A stretch of 64,000 nucleotides of DNA, taken from contig CANMQP010000012.1 of the NCBI GenBank assembly GCA_947500035.1, forward strand, positions 248,001-312,000, written 5' to 3'. A program made the position numbers and the translations under genes. The notes beneath the pieces were generated by a model. The model was not told the origin of the DNA. It did no database searches and saw only the letters and a list, made by a program, of their open reading frames with translations. This DNA comes from an uncultured Kiloniellaceae bacterium (GTDB lineage: Bacteria; Pseudomonadota; Alphaproteobacteria; Kiloniellales; Kiloniellaceae). Shown piece by piece: positions 25,997 through 34,407 of the stretch (positions are counted from its first letter, which is position 1; each line of letters begins with the position of its first letter).

Positions 25997-27547
25997 TCAG
26001 GCGACCTCCGACTTGGGCCCGGTGAAACTCCGGACAGTCTCCAAAGCGCCCGCAAGCGCCGTCCCTTCAGAGTCCTGCAGAGCGGCCTCATGCAGACGGC
26101 GCGCCCAGTCCGCCGCGTCGCTACGGCCCCGAACCAACTCAATCCCCTGCATCACCTGATCGAACTTGCTGATGGAGCGTTCGTGGGTGTCACTGTAGCC
26201 CTTGATCAGGCGGCGACAGCGGGCGATCTCGACCGCCAGATCGTAATCGTCGCTCGCTGTACGGGTCACATTTGCCAGCCAACGCCGGGTATGCTCGGTC
26301 TCGATTTCGTGGCGCAGCAGCTTCCGGCGCCAGCGGCGCAGGGACGAGAGAAAATAGAGCGAGAGAAAGCCGCGCAGACTGTCGCTTCGCACCCGCTTGC
26401 TGCCCGTGAAGAGGGACAGCGCCCAGCGAACCAGCTTCTTGTCTTCAATGTTCCGACCCAAAAACGCCGGGAGCAGGCCGGCCAGTTCCTCGACGCGCGG
26501 ATGCATGAATTCGGTGATGGTGACAACCTGTCCGTCCTGGGCGGCAATGTCGTCGCGCACACGCGAAAAGCGGCGGCTGCGCGATTTCAGATCCGCCACG
26601 CGGATCACGTCCTGATAGCTCATGGCCGTTGCGAGATATTTGGCCACGGCAGCGGTCAGAGCATAGTCGTACTTGGCGCCATCGAGCCGTTTCTCCAGAG
26701 CGAGAACCTCATCCAAACGATCCAGGTACTCCTCGCCGTACGCGCTGTCCTGAAAATCGATGACACGATTGAGGCCCGCCGTCAGGAGCGGCAGGAGCGC
26801 ATCGGGGAAAGACGTCTGCGCACGTTTTGTCAGCGCTGCGTAGGTCTCTTGCTCTTTGGCAGAGCCTCCTTCCAGCTTTGGCAAGGCGAGAAGATCGGAT
26901 GGAACGTCTTCCTGGGTTTCCTCATTCAGGCACGTGAACGCGGCATCGAAAGCCCGCAGGCTGGCTTCAACGCCAACGCCGCCGGAGCGGATCGCATCTT
27001 CGAAGGCCGTGCGTGGAAAGGGCAAAACACCTGAGCTGGCGATGGCACCGAAGAGACTGGCTGAAATGACACTCCCGTTGGCCGAGGCGACCTCTGCCAG
27101 ATCAGCTTTGAGGAAGCGCTTGGCCGCCAGCGCCGCGGCAACCTCGACCGCTTGGGGATCGTTAATCCCGTCACCAGGCCGGGATTTTTCCGCCACGGCC
27201 AGCGAGCGATGGGTCGAAGCGATCAGGGTCGTCCGATCGGGCGAAACAAGACCACGTTGAATCGCGCGCCCGGCTTCCATCCACTCCGCGGCCACAACGA
27301 GGTCCACGTCCCCTGGCGTCGGCATCAGGGCCAGCACCGGGGCTTGCGCGCCGGCCTCGATCATCTCGAGGTAATAGACGGTCGCACCCGTCCGCTGGGC
27401 CACGCCGGGGACCGAGGTTGCCTGAACCACCCAGCCGCAGGATTCTGCTAGCGTCACCAGCCAGTTGGAAACCACGCCGCCGCCCTGTCCGCCGATGGCG
27501 AGCACGGCAATGCAAAGGGGCCGGTCCTGGGACAGCGCATCGCTCAT
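25997..27547 (-). CDS. 2-oxoacid:ferredoxin oxidoreductase, IorB-type subunit with C-terminal DUF6537-like domain
   Basis: A 516-residue protein. The N-terminal 200 residues are an IorB/PorG gamma-type domain (CIAVLAIGGQGGGVVSNWLV, then VPGVAQRTGATVYYLEMIE). The C-terminal 300 residues are a largely helical extension seen in indolepyruvate oxidoreductase beta-family proteins of aerobes (YLDRLDEVLALEKRLDGAKY, RGFLSLYFLSSLRRWRRKLL). It overlaps the IorA-type gene by 4 bp. Together they would decarboxylate an aryl 2-oxoacid oxidatively to an acyl-CoA, reducing a ferredoxin. Confidence 0.87.
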   Translation of the reverse strand: MSDALSQDRPLCIAVLAIGGQGGGVVSNWLVTLAESCGWVVQATSVPGVAQRTGATVYYLEMIEAGAQAPVLALMPTPGDVDLVVAAEWMEAGRAIQRGLVSPDRTTLIASTHRSLAVAEKSRPGDGINDPQAVEVAAALAAKRFLKADLAEVASANGSVISASLFGAIASSGVLPFPRTAFEDAIRSGGVGVEASLRAFDAAFTCLNEETQEDVPSDLLALPKLEGGSAKEQETYAALTKRAQTSFPDALLPLLTAGLNRVIDFQDSAYGEEYLDRLDEVLALEKRLDGAKYDYALTAAVAKYLATAMSYQDVIRVADLKSRSRRFSRVRDDIAAQDGQVVTITEFMHPRVEELAGLLPAFLGRNIEDKKLVRWALSLFTGSKRVRSDSLRGFLSLYFLSSLRRWRRKLLRHEIETEHTRRWLANVTRTASDDYDLAVEIARCRRLIKGYSDTHERSISKFDQVMQGIELVRGRSDAADWARRLHEAALQDSEGTALAGALETVRSFTGPKSEVA

Positions 27548-29706
27548 GACGGGGCTCCCCCGCCGGGTTCCTGCAGGTATCGGACGTCGCGCCGCTGTTG
27601 AAGCCGCGTCGTGACGGCGTTGCGCAAGCCGGCAAGTTTGCGGTCCCAGAAACTTGGGTTATGAACCGCGTCCGCGCGGTAAAAGGACGGGCAAAGAACC
27701 GCGGCGTCGGCGACTTCACCGCAGTGCCCGCAGGCGACACAGGAATTGTCCACAAAGGCCACGGGATCGTCCCGCAGCGGATCCTCGGTTTCCTTCAGGG
27801 TCAGCGAGGGGCAGCCCGAGATCCGGATGCAGGCGTGGTCGCCGGTGCAGACATCTTCGTCGACACCGAACTTCTGCTCGACCACCCGCTTGCCTTCACT
27901 GCGCGCCTTGCGCCGGATCGGGCGTTCGCGGCGTTGGCGGTTGAGCATGCATTCGCTGGACGCGATCACCACCTTCGGCCCTCGCTCGGGTGTGGTCAGC
28001 GCTTCCTCGATCACATCGCGCATGGCCCCTACGTCATAGGTGTGATCGATCCGCCGGACCCATTTCACCCCAACGCCCTTGACCGCATCCTCGATCGGAT
28101 GCCGGGTCGAGCGGCTGACGTTGCCGGCGCGGGACGACAGGATGTCCTGCCCGCCGGTCGCAGCCGAATAGTAGTTGTCGACGATCAGGATCACGTCGTC
28201 GCTCTTGTTGAAGACCGCGTTGCCGACTCCGCTGACCAGACCGTTATGCCAGAAGCCGCCGTCGCCCATGATCGAGATCGAGCGCTTGCCCTGCGCCACA
28301 TTCAGGCCGGAAGCCGAGGCCGCGCCGAGACCGTATCCCATGGTGCTGGCGCCCAGGTTGAAGGGCGGCAGGATCGAAAAAAGATGACAGCCGATATCGC
28401 AGGCGATGTGGCGCTCACCAACCTCCTGCTGCGCCAGGGTCAGCGCGGAGAAAATCGGACGCTCCGGACAGCCCGTGCAGAAGCCGGCCGGGCGCGGCGG
28501 GACGGCCTCGTTCAGGGCGTCGGTGACCTCGTCGGGCAGAGCCGGCCCCAGCGAGACCTCGGCGGGCGCAACGGCCGCGTCATTCAGGGTTTCAAGAAAA
28601 GCGCCGATTCCCTCGATCAGCGCCTTGTTGGTGTATTCGCCGGCCTTCGGCAGAACGTCCTTGCCGTGCAGTGCGGTCGCGACACCCGCCCGGCGAAGAA
28701 TGGTGCTGACCGCCTGCTCCAGATGATCCGGCTGCCCCTCTTCGACCATCAGGACCGCGCGCTTGTCGCGGCAAAAATCAACAACCTCATCATCGACCAG
28801 CGGATAGGTGACGTTGAGCACATAAAGAGGGATTCGGGTTTTGCCGTAGACATCCGCCAATCCGAGCTGGCGCAACGCCGCGATCACACCGTTGTAGTGG
28901 CCGCCCTGCAGAACGATACCGACGTCTGCGATGTCGCCCTCGAAAAACTCGTTGAGCTTACGTGACTTTATGAAGTCGACCGCCGCCGGCCAGCGTTGGG
29001 CGACTTTCTCCTGTTCATGAGCGAAGGACGCGGGCGGCAGGACGATCCGGTCCGTCTCGCGCCGGGGGTGGTTACGCGCCTGCTCCAGCGTGAACGCGGG
29101 CCGGACATTGTCGCGGGTCTGAAAGGAACCATGGACATGGCAGGCCCGGATGCGCAGCTCCAGCATGACGGGTGTATTGCTCGCCTCGGACAGCTCGAAA
29201 CCATCCCGTACGGCTTTGACGATCGACTCTGCGTTGGGGCGCGGATCCAGCAGCCAGATCTGGGACTTCATGGCAAAAGCGTGCGAGCGCTCCTGCATGA
29301 TCGAAGAGCCTTCACCGTAATCCTCGCCGACAATGATCAGCGCACCGCCGGTCACACCGCCCGATGCCAGATTTGCCAGAGCATCCGAGGCGACATTGGT
29401 TCCGACCGTCGACTTCCAGGTTGCCGCACCCCGTATCGGATAGTGCATGGAGGCGGAGAGCATCGCGGCAGCCGCGGCTTCACTTGCACTGGCTTCGAAG
29501 TGCACCCCGAGCTCGTCCAGAATTTCTTCGGCGTCGGACAAGACGTCCATCAGATGGGAGATCGGCGCCCCCTGATAGCCGCCGACGTAGCCGACCCCGA
29601 CCTCAAGCAAGGCCTTGGTCACCGCAAGAATACCTTCGCCCCGAAAGGTCTCTCCTGCACCCAGCCGTAGCGCCTGCACCTCCTGAACAAAAGACCGTTC
29701 AGCCAA
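27544..29706 (-). CDS. 2-oxoacid:ferredoxin oxidoreductase, IorA-type subunit
   Basis: A 720-residue TPP enzyme. The N-terminal pyrimidine-binding half has GYQGAPISHLMDVLSDAEEI; the TPP/Mg motif is GDGGFWHNGLVSGVGNAVFN with IVDNYYSAATGGQD. The C-terminal ferredoxin-like region carries CTGDHACIRISGCPSL and CVACGHCGEVADAAVLCP, presumably [4Fe-4S] ligands. Start is TTG at 29706 with GGAGGTGA just upstream. First gene of the ten-gene operon, reading divergently from marR. Textbook substrate is indolepyruvate; isatinate (an aryl glyoxylate) is an attractive alternative here. Confidence 0.88.
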   Translation of the reverse strand: MAERSFVQEVQALRLGAGETFRGEGILAVTKALLEVGVGYVGGYQGAPISHLMDVLSDAEEILDELGVHFEASASEAAAAAMLSASMHYPIRGAATWKSTVGTNVASDALANLASGGVTGGALIIVGEDYGEGSSIMQERSHAFAMKSQIWLLDPRPNAESIVKAVRDGFELSEASNTPVMLELRIRACHVHGSFQTRDNVRPAFTLEQARNHPRRETDRIVLPPASFAHEQEKVAQRWPAAVDFIKSRKLNEFFEGDIADVGIVLQGGHYNGVIAALRQLGLADVYGKTRIPLYVLNVTYPLVDDEVVDFCRDKRAVLMVEEGQPDHLEQAVSTILRRAGVATALHGKDVLPKAGEYTNKALIEGIGAFLETLNDAAVAPAEVSLGPALPDEVTDALNEAVPPRPAGFCTGCPERPIFSALTLAQQEVGERHIACDIGCHLFSILPPFNLGASTMGYGLGAASASGLNVAQGKRSISIMGDGGFWHNGLVSGVGNAVFNKSDDVILIVDNYYSAATGGQDILSSRAGNVSRSTRHPIEDAVKGVGVKWVRRIDHTYDVGAMRDVIEEALTTPERGPKVVIASSECMLNRQRRERPIRRKARSEGKRVVEQKFGVDEDVCTGDHACIRISGCPSLTLKETEDPLRDDPVAFVDNSCVACGHCGEVADAAVLCPSFYRADAVHNPSFWDRKLAGLRNAVTTRLQQRRDVRYLQEPGGGAPS

Positions 29707-29772
29707 CGCTCACCTCCGATCGATCCAGCCTGTAGAGCCTACCTCAACCCGCACCACCGGCATTTATATTCT

Positions 29773-29826
29773 TTTTCATATATTCGGCAGGAGACCGACC
29801 GCTGTCAACTCGATTTATATGAAAAT
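29773..29826. promoter_or_regulatory. Two MarR-type operator half-palindromes flanking the ior operon promoter
   Basis: TTTTCATATATTCG (29773-29786) and ATTTATATGAAAAT (29813-29826) lie 40 bp apart and share TTTCATAT/ATATGAAA with the perfect palindrome at 30539-30552. The first overlaps the minus-strand -10 element (29780-29785), the second lies just upstream of the -35, an arrangement typical of repression. Confidence 0.6.
29780..29808 (-). promoter_or_regulatory. Predicted sigma-70 promoter of the ten-gene operon
   Basis: Minus strand: -35 TTGACA at 29803-29808, 17-bp spacer, -10 GAATAT at 29780-29785, about 70 bp before the TTG start of the first gene. The -35 is perfect, the -10 weak; the predicted operators surround it. 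Confidence 0.55.
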
Positions 29827-29884
29827 GCAATTTTTTATGTTTGAAATGATTGATTCCGGAACTGACTTGTGATCACATCGATGC

Positions 29885-30424
29885 ATGACAAGCTTACAGC
29901 AGTTGAAGTTGACCGAAGACAGCGCCGCCCCCTTTGTGGACGGCTATCTCTTGTACCTGCTGGCCGCGGCCAGCCACGCACTCTCAAGTCAATTTCATAC
30001 GGAAGTCAAAGCCCAAGGCGTGAAAGTACAGACCTGGCGCGTCCTTGCCTGTCTGATCGACCGCCCCGGACTGATGCTGACCGAACTGGCCCAGTTCGTC
30101 CTATTGGAGCAATCGCATCTGACCAAGATTATCGATCAACTCCAAATCTCTGGACTGGTCGATAAGCAGCACGACACAACGGACCGGCGTAAAATCAAAA
30201 TATACATCACAGATCGCGGCCGGGAGCTGGTGGCTCCACTGATCACCACCGCAAAGTCTCACGAGCGCGAAGCCACTGAAATCCTTACCCGTGCAGAGGA
30301 AAAGAACCTGAAGGCCATCCTGCACAAGCTGATCCGGCAGCAGCGTCAGGCGGGACGCCGGTCAGATCCGAAGGAAGGCCGTCAACTGGAACCAATTGGA
30401 GCCCGAAGCGAACGGGAGACGTGA
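29885..30424 (+). CDS. MarR-family transcriptional regulator
   Basis: A 179-residue winged-helix regulator. The recognition region is TELAQFVLLEQSHLTKIIDQ (about 67-86), followed by the wing DTTDRRKIKIYITDRGRELV. It lies between the divergent ten-gene operon and the TRAP transporter operon, and palindromes TTTCATAT/ATATGAAA occur on both sides. MarR repressors that respond to indole-3-acetate are known from iad-type auxin catabolic loci; by position this is a candidate IadR-like regulator. ATG at 29885 is used; the other ATG at 29881 is out of frame. Confidence 0.88.
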   Translation: MTSLQQLKLTEDSAAPFVDGYLLYLLAAASHALSSQFHTEVKAQGVKVQTWRVLACLIDRPGLMLTELAQFVLLEQSHLTKIIDQLQISGLVDKQHDTTDRRKIKIYITDRGRELVAPLITTAKSHEREATEILTRAEEKNLKAILHKLIRQQRQAGRRSDPKEGRQLEPIGARSERET

Positions 30425-30428
30425 ACAA

Positions 30429-30447
30429 GGGCTCGGGGACCGAGCCC
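30429..30447 (+). terminator. Hairpin immediately after marR
   Basis: GGGCTCGG and CCGAGCCC form an 8-bp perfect stem with a GGA loop, 5 bp after the stop codon. No T-tract follows, so termination efficiency is uncertain. Confidence 0.5.
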
Positions 30448-30529
30448 ATAGAGAAAAACCTTGAAGCTTTGGCGTATGCTCAAAGCCCTCGAAACACTCG
30501 GATGATGGACGGACCGATATAGTGGTTGC

Positions 30530-30558
30530 TTGACAGTAGTTTCATATGAAACCATTTT
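30530..30558 (+). promoter_or_regulatory. Predicted TRAP operon promoter with MarR operator in the spacer
   Basis: -35 TTGACA (30530-30535), 17-bp spacer, weak -10 CATTTT (30553-30558). The spacer contains GTTTCATATGAAAC (30539-30552), a perfect 14-bp palindrome related to the two sites before the divergent operon. A regulator bound there would block RNA polymerase. Confidence 0.6.
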
Positions 30559-30751
30559 GAACGCGATCTGAAGGGTCCGGCGATCGTTGAAAAAGCAATG
30601 GTGAAAGGTCCGAAAAGACGGCACGGCATGACGGGTCCGAAGAAGGCCCGCACATAGAATCCGGGAAGTCGGGATAATCATTGACCGACTGGTCGGTTTT
30701 TATTAGCCTGATCCAATACGCCATGACTGAGCTCTGGCGAAAGAGTTGGAT

Positions 30752-30771
30752 CACCGCGTTTAAACGCGGTG
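30752..30771. promoter_or_regulatory. 20-bp perfect palindrome upstream of dctP
   Basis: CACCGCGTTTAAACGCGGTG is an exact 20-bp palindrome, 68 bp before the dctP ATG. As DNA it resembles an operator; as RNA it would form a 7-bp stem with a UUUAAA loop. Confidence 0.5.
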
Positions 30772-30839
30772 TGGGTTCGAATGAATAAAGTCGCCCTTAA
30801 AAAAGTGGGCGCTGACGGCAAACGATAGGGAGAAGCATT

Positions 30840-31862
30840 ATGAAATTTTTCAAACCGGTTGCAGCCGTTGCTCTGGGCGCGGCTCTTTCGGCATCGACGG
30901 CGATCACCGCCTTCGCTGCGGATACAACCCTGGTCATTTCAAGCTGGGCGCCGCCAACGCATGGCATGAACGCCAAAATGTGGCCGAAGCTTACCAAGAT
31001 GATCGAAGAGGCCACTGAAGGACGGGTCACTGCGGAAATTAAGTACAAGCTGGCGCCGCCCCCTGCGCAGTTCGACCTGATTCAGGACGGTGCCGCCGAT
31101 CTCACTTGGATTTTCCACGGGTACAATCCTGGGCGCTTCGTCGCCACGCAGCTGATCGAACTGCCCGGTTATCAGGGGTCTGCTGAAGCCGCCTCCGTCG
31201 CTTACTGGCGCGCTTACGAAAAGTACCTGAAGTCCGCCGACGAGCACAGGGGCGTGAAGCTGGTGGCCCTGCACACGCACGGCCCGGGACAGCTGCACAG
31301 CTCTACGAAAGTGACTGAGCTGGATCAGATCAAAGGCATGAAGCTGCGTCTGGGCGGCGGCGTGTCGGGCGCGGTCGGCGATGCCCTTGGCGCGACCGGC
31401 ATCCGGGTACCTGCCCCCAAGGTCTATGAGACGCTCGCCTCCAACGCCGCCGACGGCGTTATGATGCCGATGGAAGGCAAGAAAGGCTTCAAACTCACCG
31501 AAGTGGCACAGCACAGCTACGTGATGCCCGGTGGTTTTTATCGCGGCTCGTTCGCGCTGATTATGAATCAGGAAAAGTTCGACTCCCTCGCCAAAGCCGA
31601 TCAGGACGCCTTGATGACGGTCTTCGGCGAGCCTGCGTCACGCATGGCCGGCCAGGTGTGGGATGAGATCGACGCCATCGGTGTCGAAGCCACCGAGTCA
31701 ACGGCGGACAACTCCCTGAACACGGCGAGCGAGGCCGATCAGAAGGCTTACGATGCCATCGCGGCGCCAATCATCGAAGCGGCCATCAAGGCCGCAACCG
31801 ACAAAGGCGTCGACGCCACGGCCGCTGTCGAGTTCATCGCCAGCGACATGGCAGCAAACTAG
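30840..31862 (+). CDS. dctP: TRAP transporter solute-binding protein (DctP family)
   Basis: A 340-residue periplasmic protein. Signal peptide MKFFKPVAAVALGAALSAST to about AFAADTTL; mature part begins LVISSWAPPTHGMNAKMWPK. The segment KGMKLRLGGGVSGAVGDALG (about 165-185) contains the conserved Arg that binds the ligand carboxylate. GGGAGAAGCATT precedes the ATG. TRAP systems import organic acids using ion gradients; the MarR operator suggests that it imports the substrate of the divergent catabolic operon. Confidence 0.92.
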   Translation: MKFFKPVAAVALGAALSASTAITAFAADTTLVISSWAPPTHGMNAKMWPKLTKMIEEATEGRVTAEIKYKLAPPPAQFDLIQDGAADLTWIFHGYNPGRFVATQLIELPGYQGSAEAASVAYWRAYEKYLKSADEHRGVKLVALHTHGPGQLHSSTKVTELDQIKGMKLRLGGGVSGAVGDALGATGIRVPAPKVYETLASNAADGVMMPMEGKKGFKLTEVAQHSYVMPGGFYRGSFALIMNQEKFDSLAKADQDALMTVFGEPASRMAGQVWDEIDAIGVEATESTADNSLNTASEADQKAYDAIAAPIIEAAIKAATDKGVDATAAVEFIASDMAAN

Positions 31863-31904
31863 AGCGCGGTGGGTTAGAAAACTACCGCTCGAGTTCGTTT
31901 CTCT

Positions 31905-32429
31905 ATGAACACAAGCTCTCACTCTCAAGAAGGCGCATGGGCCCGTCACGCACTGGCTCATGCGCCCTCTTATCTCGCAGCGACGGCGCTCTTTGCGCTC
32001 ATGACCATGACCTTTGCGGACGTGGTGCTGCGCAGCGTGTTGAACAGCCCGATCTCCGCCGCCACAGAACTCACCCGGCTTTTTATGGCGATCACGGTCT
32101 TCTCATCGCTTCCGGTCATAAGCTGGCGCGGTGAGCACATCGTGGTAGACCTGCTCGACCCCTTCTTTCGGGGCCGCGCAGCGCAGATCCGTGACGTTCT
32201 GGTCGACGCTCTGGCGGGGATCGTCATCTTCTGGCCGGCCATTCGCGTGTATGAACTGGCCGAGCGAGCCAAGCAATACGGCGACACCACCGAATATCTC
32301 CAGATCCCGCAGTTCTACATCGCGTACTTCATTGCTTTCAGCACCTTCGTTACAGCGTTGATCCTGTTGCTGCGTGCCGTTATCCGCGCCGTGGCGCCGG
32401 ACTATCTGGCCGCGATCAAAAACGCATGA
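31905..32429 (+). CDS. dctQ: TRAP transporter small permease (DctQ family)
   Basis: A 174-residue membrane protein with four predicted helices (about 25-45, 60-80, 100-122, 145-165). The region RLFMAITVFSSLPVISWRGE is characteristic of DctQ proteins. It lies 42 bp after dctP and 67 bp before the large permease gene. It forms the membrane part of the transporter with DctM. Confidence 0.88.
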   Translation: MNTSSHSQEGAWARHALAHAPSYLAATALFALMTMTFADVVLRSVLNSPISAATELTRLFMAITVFSSLPVISWRGEHIVVDLLDPFFRGRAAQIRDVLVDALAGIVIFWPAIRVYELAERAKQYGDTTEYLQIPQFYIAYFIAFSTFVTALILLLRAVIRAVAPDYLAAIKNA

Positions 32430-32496
32430 AGTCTTCCCGCAGAAAGTCCCTGGCGAAAAAACCAGGCGCCGCGCCCGTTTCCATGAGGCCCCCTTC

Positions 32497-33810
32497 ATGC
32501 TAGCCGCATCACTTGGTTTTGCCGCCGTCTTGGTTCTCGTCATGCTGCGCATGCCCATCGCCATCGCCATGGGGCTCGTGGGGATTATCGGCTATGCCAT
32601 GGAAACCTCCATGCGCGCAGCGATTTCTATGGGCAGCCGCCTGATCATCGACACCTCGCAGGACTATGGGCTCTCGGTCGTCCCTCTCTTCATTCTGATG
32701 GGGCTTTTCGTCAACAAGGGCGGACTTTCGCGCGAACTCTACCAGGTCTCCTATGTCTTTTTGGGCCACCTGCGCGGCGGCCTGGCCATGGCGACAATCG
32801 TCGCCTGTGGCGGTTTCTCCGCGATTTGCGGTTCTTCGCTGGCGACCGCCGCGACCATGTCCAAGGTCGCCATGCCGCAGATGCGCAAGTTCGGTTATTC
32901 AGACGGTCTCTCAACGGCATCGATTGCAGCGGGCGGCACTCTGGGCATCCTGATCCCGCCCAGCGTCATCCTGGTGATCTATGGCCTGCTGACCGAGACA
33001 AGTATCGGTAAACTTTTCATTGCCGGTGTCATTCCGGGCTTCATTGGCATCCTCTTTTACCTGGCCGCCGTCCGCTATACCGTGTTCCGCGATCCAAAAT
33101 CGGGACCGGCCGGCGAACGTTCGAGCTGGCGAGACCGGATGGCTGCACTGCGCGACGTCTGGGCCGTGCTGGGGCTTTTCGTGCTGGTGATCGGGGGTCT
33201 CTACGGATTACTCGATTTCTGGCCACTGCATCTCACTTTTTCACCGACCGAGGCCGCCGGCATGGGCGCTGCTGGGGCCTTTCTAATCGCGCTCTCGAGA
33301 AAGACCCTCGACTTCAAGGCGATCCGGGAAGTTCTTTTCGAGACAGCCCGCACGACCGCAAGTCTCTTTGCCGTTCTCATCGGCGCCTGGATCTTTTCGA
33401 ACTTCGTCAACTTTGCTGGCCTGCCCCAAGCCCTGGTCGAACTGGTGACCGGTTGGGGCGTCAGCCCCATGGTCGTCCTGCTGATGATCCTGGCAATCTA
33501 CATCGTCCTCGGCTGTGTCTTCGAGAGCCTCTCGATGCTGTTGCTGACAGTGCCGGTGTTCTTTCCGCTCGTCACCAGCCTCGGTTTCGATCCGGTCTGG
33601 TTCGGCATCGTGGTTGTTGTGGTCACCGAGATCAGCCTGATCACACCGCCGGTCGGTCTCAACGTCTTTGTTCTGAAAGGCGTTGTACGAGACGTGTCAA
33701 CCGCGACGATTTTCGCCGGCGTAACGCCCTTCTGGATTGTCGACATTCTTCGTCTTGCGCTGCTGGTCTTCGTGCCCTGGCTGGTCCTGGTCCTACCCAA
33801 CAGCATGTGA
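32497..33810 (+). CDS. dctM: TRAP transporter large permease (DctM family)
   Basis: A 437-residue membrane protein with about 11-12 helices. ASLGFAAVLVLVMLRMPIAI is the start; PLFILMGLFVNKGGLSRELY, CGGFSAICGSSLATAATMSK and AGGTLGILIPPSVILVIYGL are hallmark DctM motifs. The ATG at 32497 has GAGGCC upstream; the frame is open to 32374, but that would overlap dctQ. Carries the ion-coupled transport path. Confidence 0.92.
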   Translation: MLAASLGFAAVLVLVMLRMPIAIAMGLVGIIGYAMETSMRAAISMGSRLIIDTSQDYGLSVVPLFILMGLFVNKGGLSRELYQVSYVFLGHLRGGLAMATIVACGGFSAICGSSLATAATMSKVAMPQMRKFGYSDGLSTASIAAGGTLGILIPPSVILVIYGLLTETSIGKLFIAGVIPGFIGILFYLAAVRYTVFRDPKSGPAGERSSWRDRMAALRDVWAVLGLFVLVIGGLYGLLDFWPLHLTFSPTEAAGMGAAGAFLIALSRKTLDFKAIREVLFETARTTASLFAVLIGAWIFSNFVNFAGLPQALVELVTGWGVSPMVVLLMILAIYIVLGCVFESLSMLLLTVPVFFPLVTSLGFDPVWFGIVVVVVTEISLITPPVGLNVFVLKGVVRDVSTATIFAGVTPFWIVDILRLALLVFVPWLVLVLPNSM

Positions 33811-33820
33811 GGTTCCGGTC

Positions 33821-34255
33821 ATGACTGAATCAGATGAACAGAGCTTCGGCGTTCCGGAGATGCAAGCGCTTCTGACCGAGATGTTCGCGCCGTGGATTCA
33901 GTTGCTGCGGATCCAGCCGATTGAGGTCACGGCACAGGGTGGACGCTTCGAGCTGCCCGAGAATGCGGACCTCTCACGCGAAGGCGGGATCATCTGCGGC
34001 CAGGCGATCGCCGCAGTTGCGGATACAGTCGGCGTTCTATGTCTCTCGGCACACAATGGCCGTTTCCGTCAGATGACGACCGTAGACATGACGACCCATT
34101 TCATGCGGCCCCTGATGAAAGGTGCCGTGGAGGTTGAGGTCTCGATCCTGTCCAACGGCAGACGCATGGCGACACTGCGGGTCGATTGCCGCCAAGGGGG
34201 AAAAGGCAAGATCTGCGCCGGAGCCACTTGCGCCTACGCGTACCTGGATGGCTGA
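33821..34255 (+). CDS. PaaI-family acyl-CoA thioesterase
   Basis: A 144-residue single hot-dog protein. GIICGQAIAAVADTVGVLCL holds the helix with the active-site Asp, and TTVDMTTHFMRPLMKGAVEV is the PaaI strand pattern; VEVSILSNGRRMATLRVDC follows. The ATG at 33821 is 10 bp after the dctM stop. PaaI thioesterases release CoA from stalled aromatic acyl-CoA esters, a plausible rescue role for the CoA-dependent pathway of the divergent operon. Confidence 0.85.
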   Translation: MTESDEQSFGVPEMQALLTEMFAPWIQLLRIQPIEVTAQGGRFELPENADLSREGGIICGQAIAAVADTVGVLCLSAHNGRFRQMTTVDMTTHFMRPLMKGAVEVEVSILSNGRRMATLRVDCRQGGKGKICAGATCAYAYLDG

Positions 34256-34407
34256 CGATGGACCGCACGCGTCATAGCTTTGACTTGAAACGACCCTGAA
34301 TGCATCGCTAGATGTCGCATATGCGGCAGAAGCCTTGCTGCCTCACCTGTAAGACCTTTCTTTCAGGGAATTCCGCGGTACGGCGGTTTCAGGTGTGGGT
34401 TTGCGTC

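Larger units (their letters stand above)
30425..30839. other. 415-bp intergenic/leader region with several palindromes
   Basis: Contains a hairpin after marR (30429-30447), a promoter with a perfect palindrome in its spacer (30530-30558), an ACCGAC-TG-GTCGGT repeat (30684-30697), a 20-bp palindrome (30752-30771) and a short hairpin CGCCC/GGGCG close to the dctP ribosome-binding site (about 30793-30810). No small gene is convincing. If the 30530 promoter is used, the dctP mRNA has a leader of about 275 nt. Confidence 0.5.

Noticed and set aside
29868-29877. TGTGATCACA palindrome just before marR as a CRP site
   Set aside because: CRP-type sites need about six bases between TGTGA and TCACA; here there are none. 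It may be a chance palindrome.
30752-30785. tRNA-like GGTTCGAAT after the 20-bp palindrome
   Set aside because: The flanks cannot pair as a T-stem, and no acceptor or anticodon arm can be built around it.
34312-34407. Longer N-terminus for the serine dehydratase
   Set aside because: The extra 32 residues have no family match, whereas the ATG at 34408 gives the normal SdaA N-terminus.
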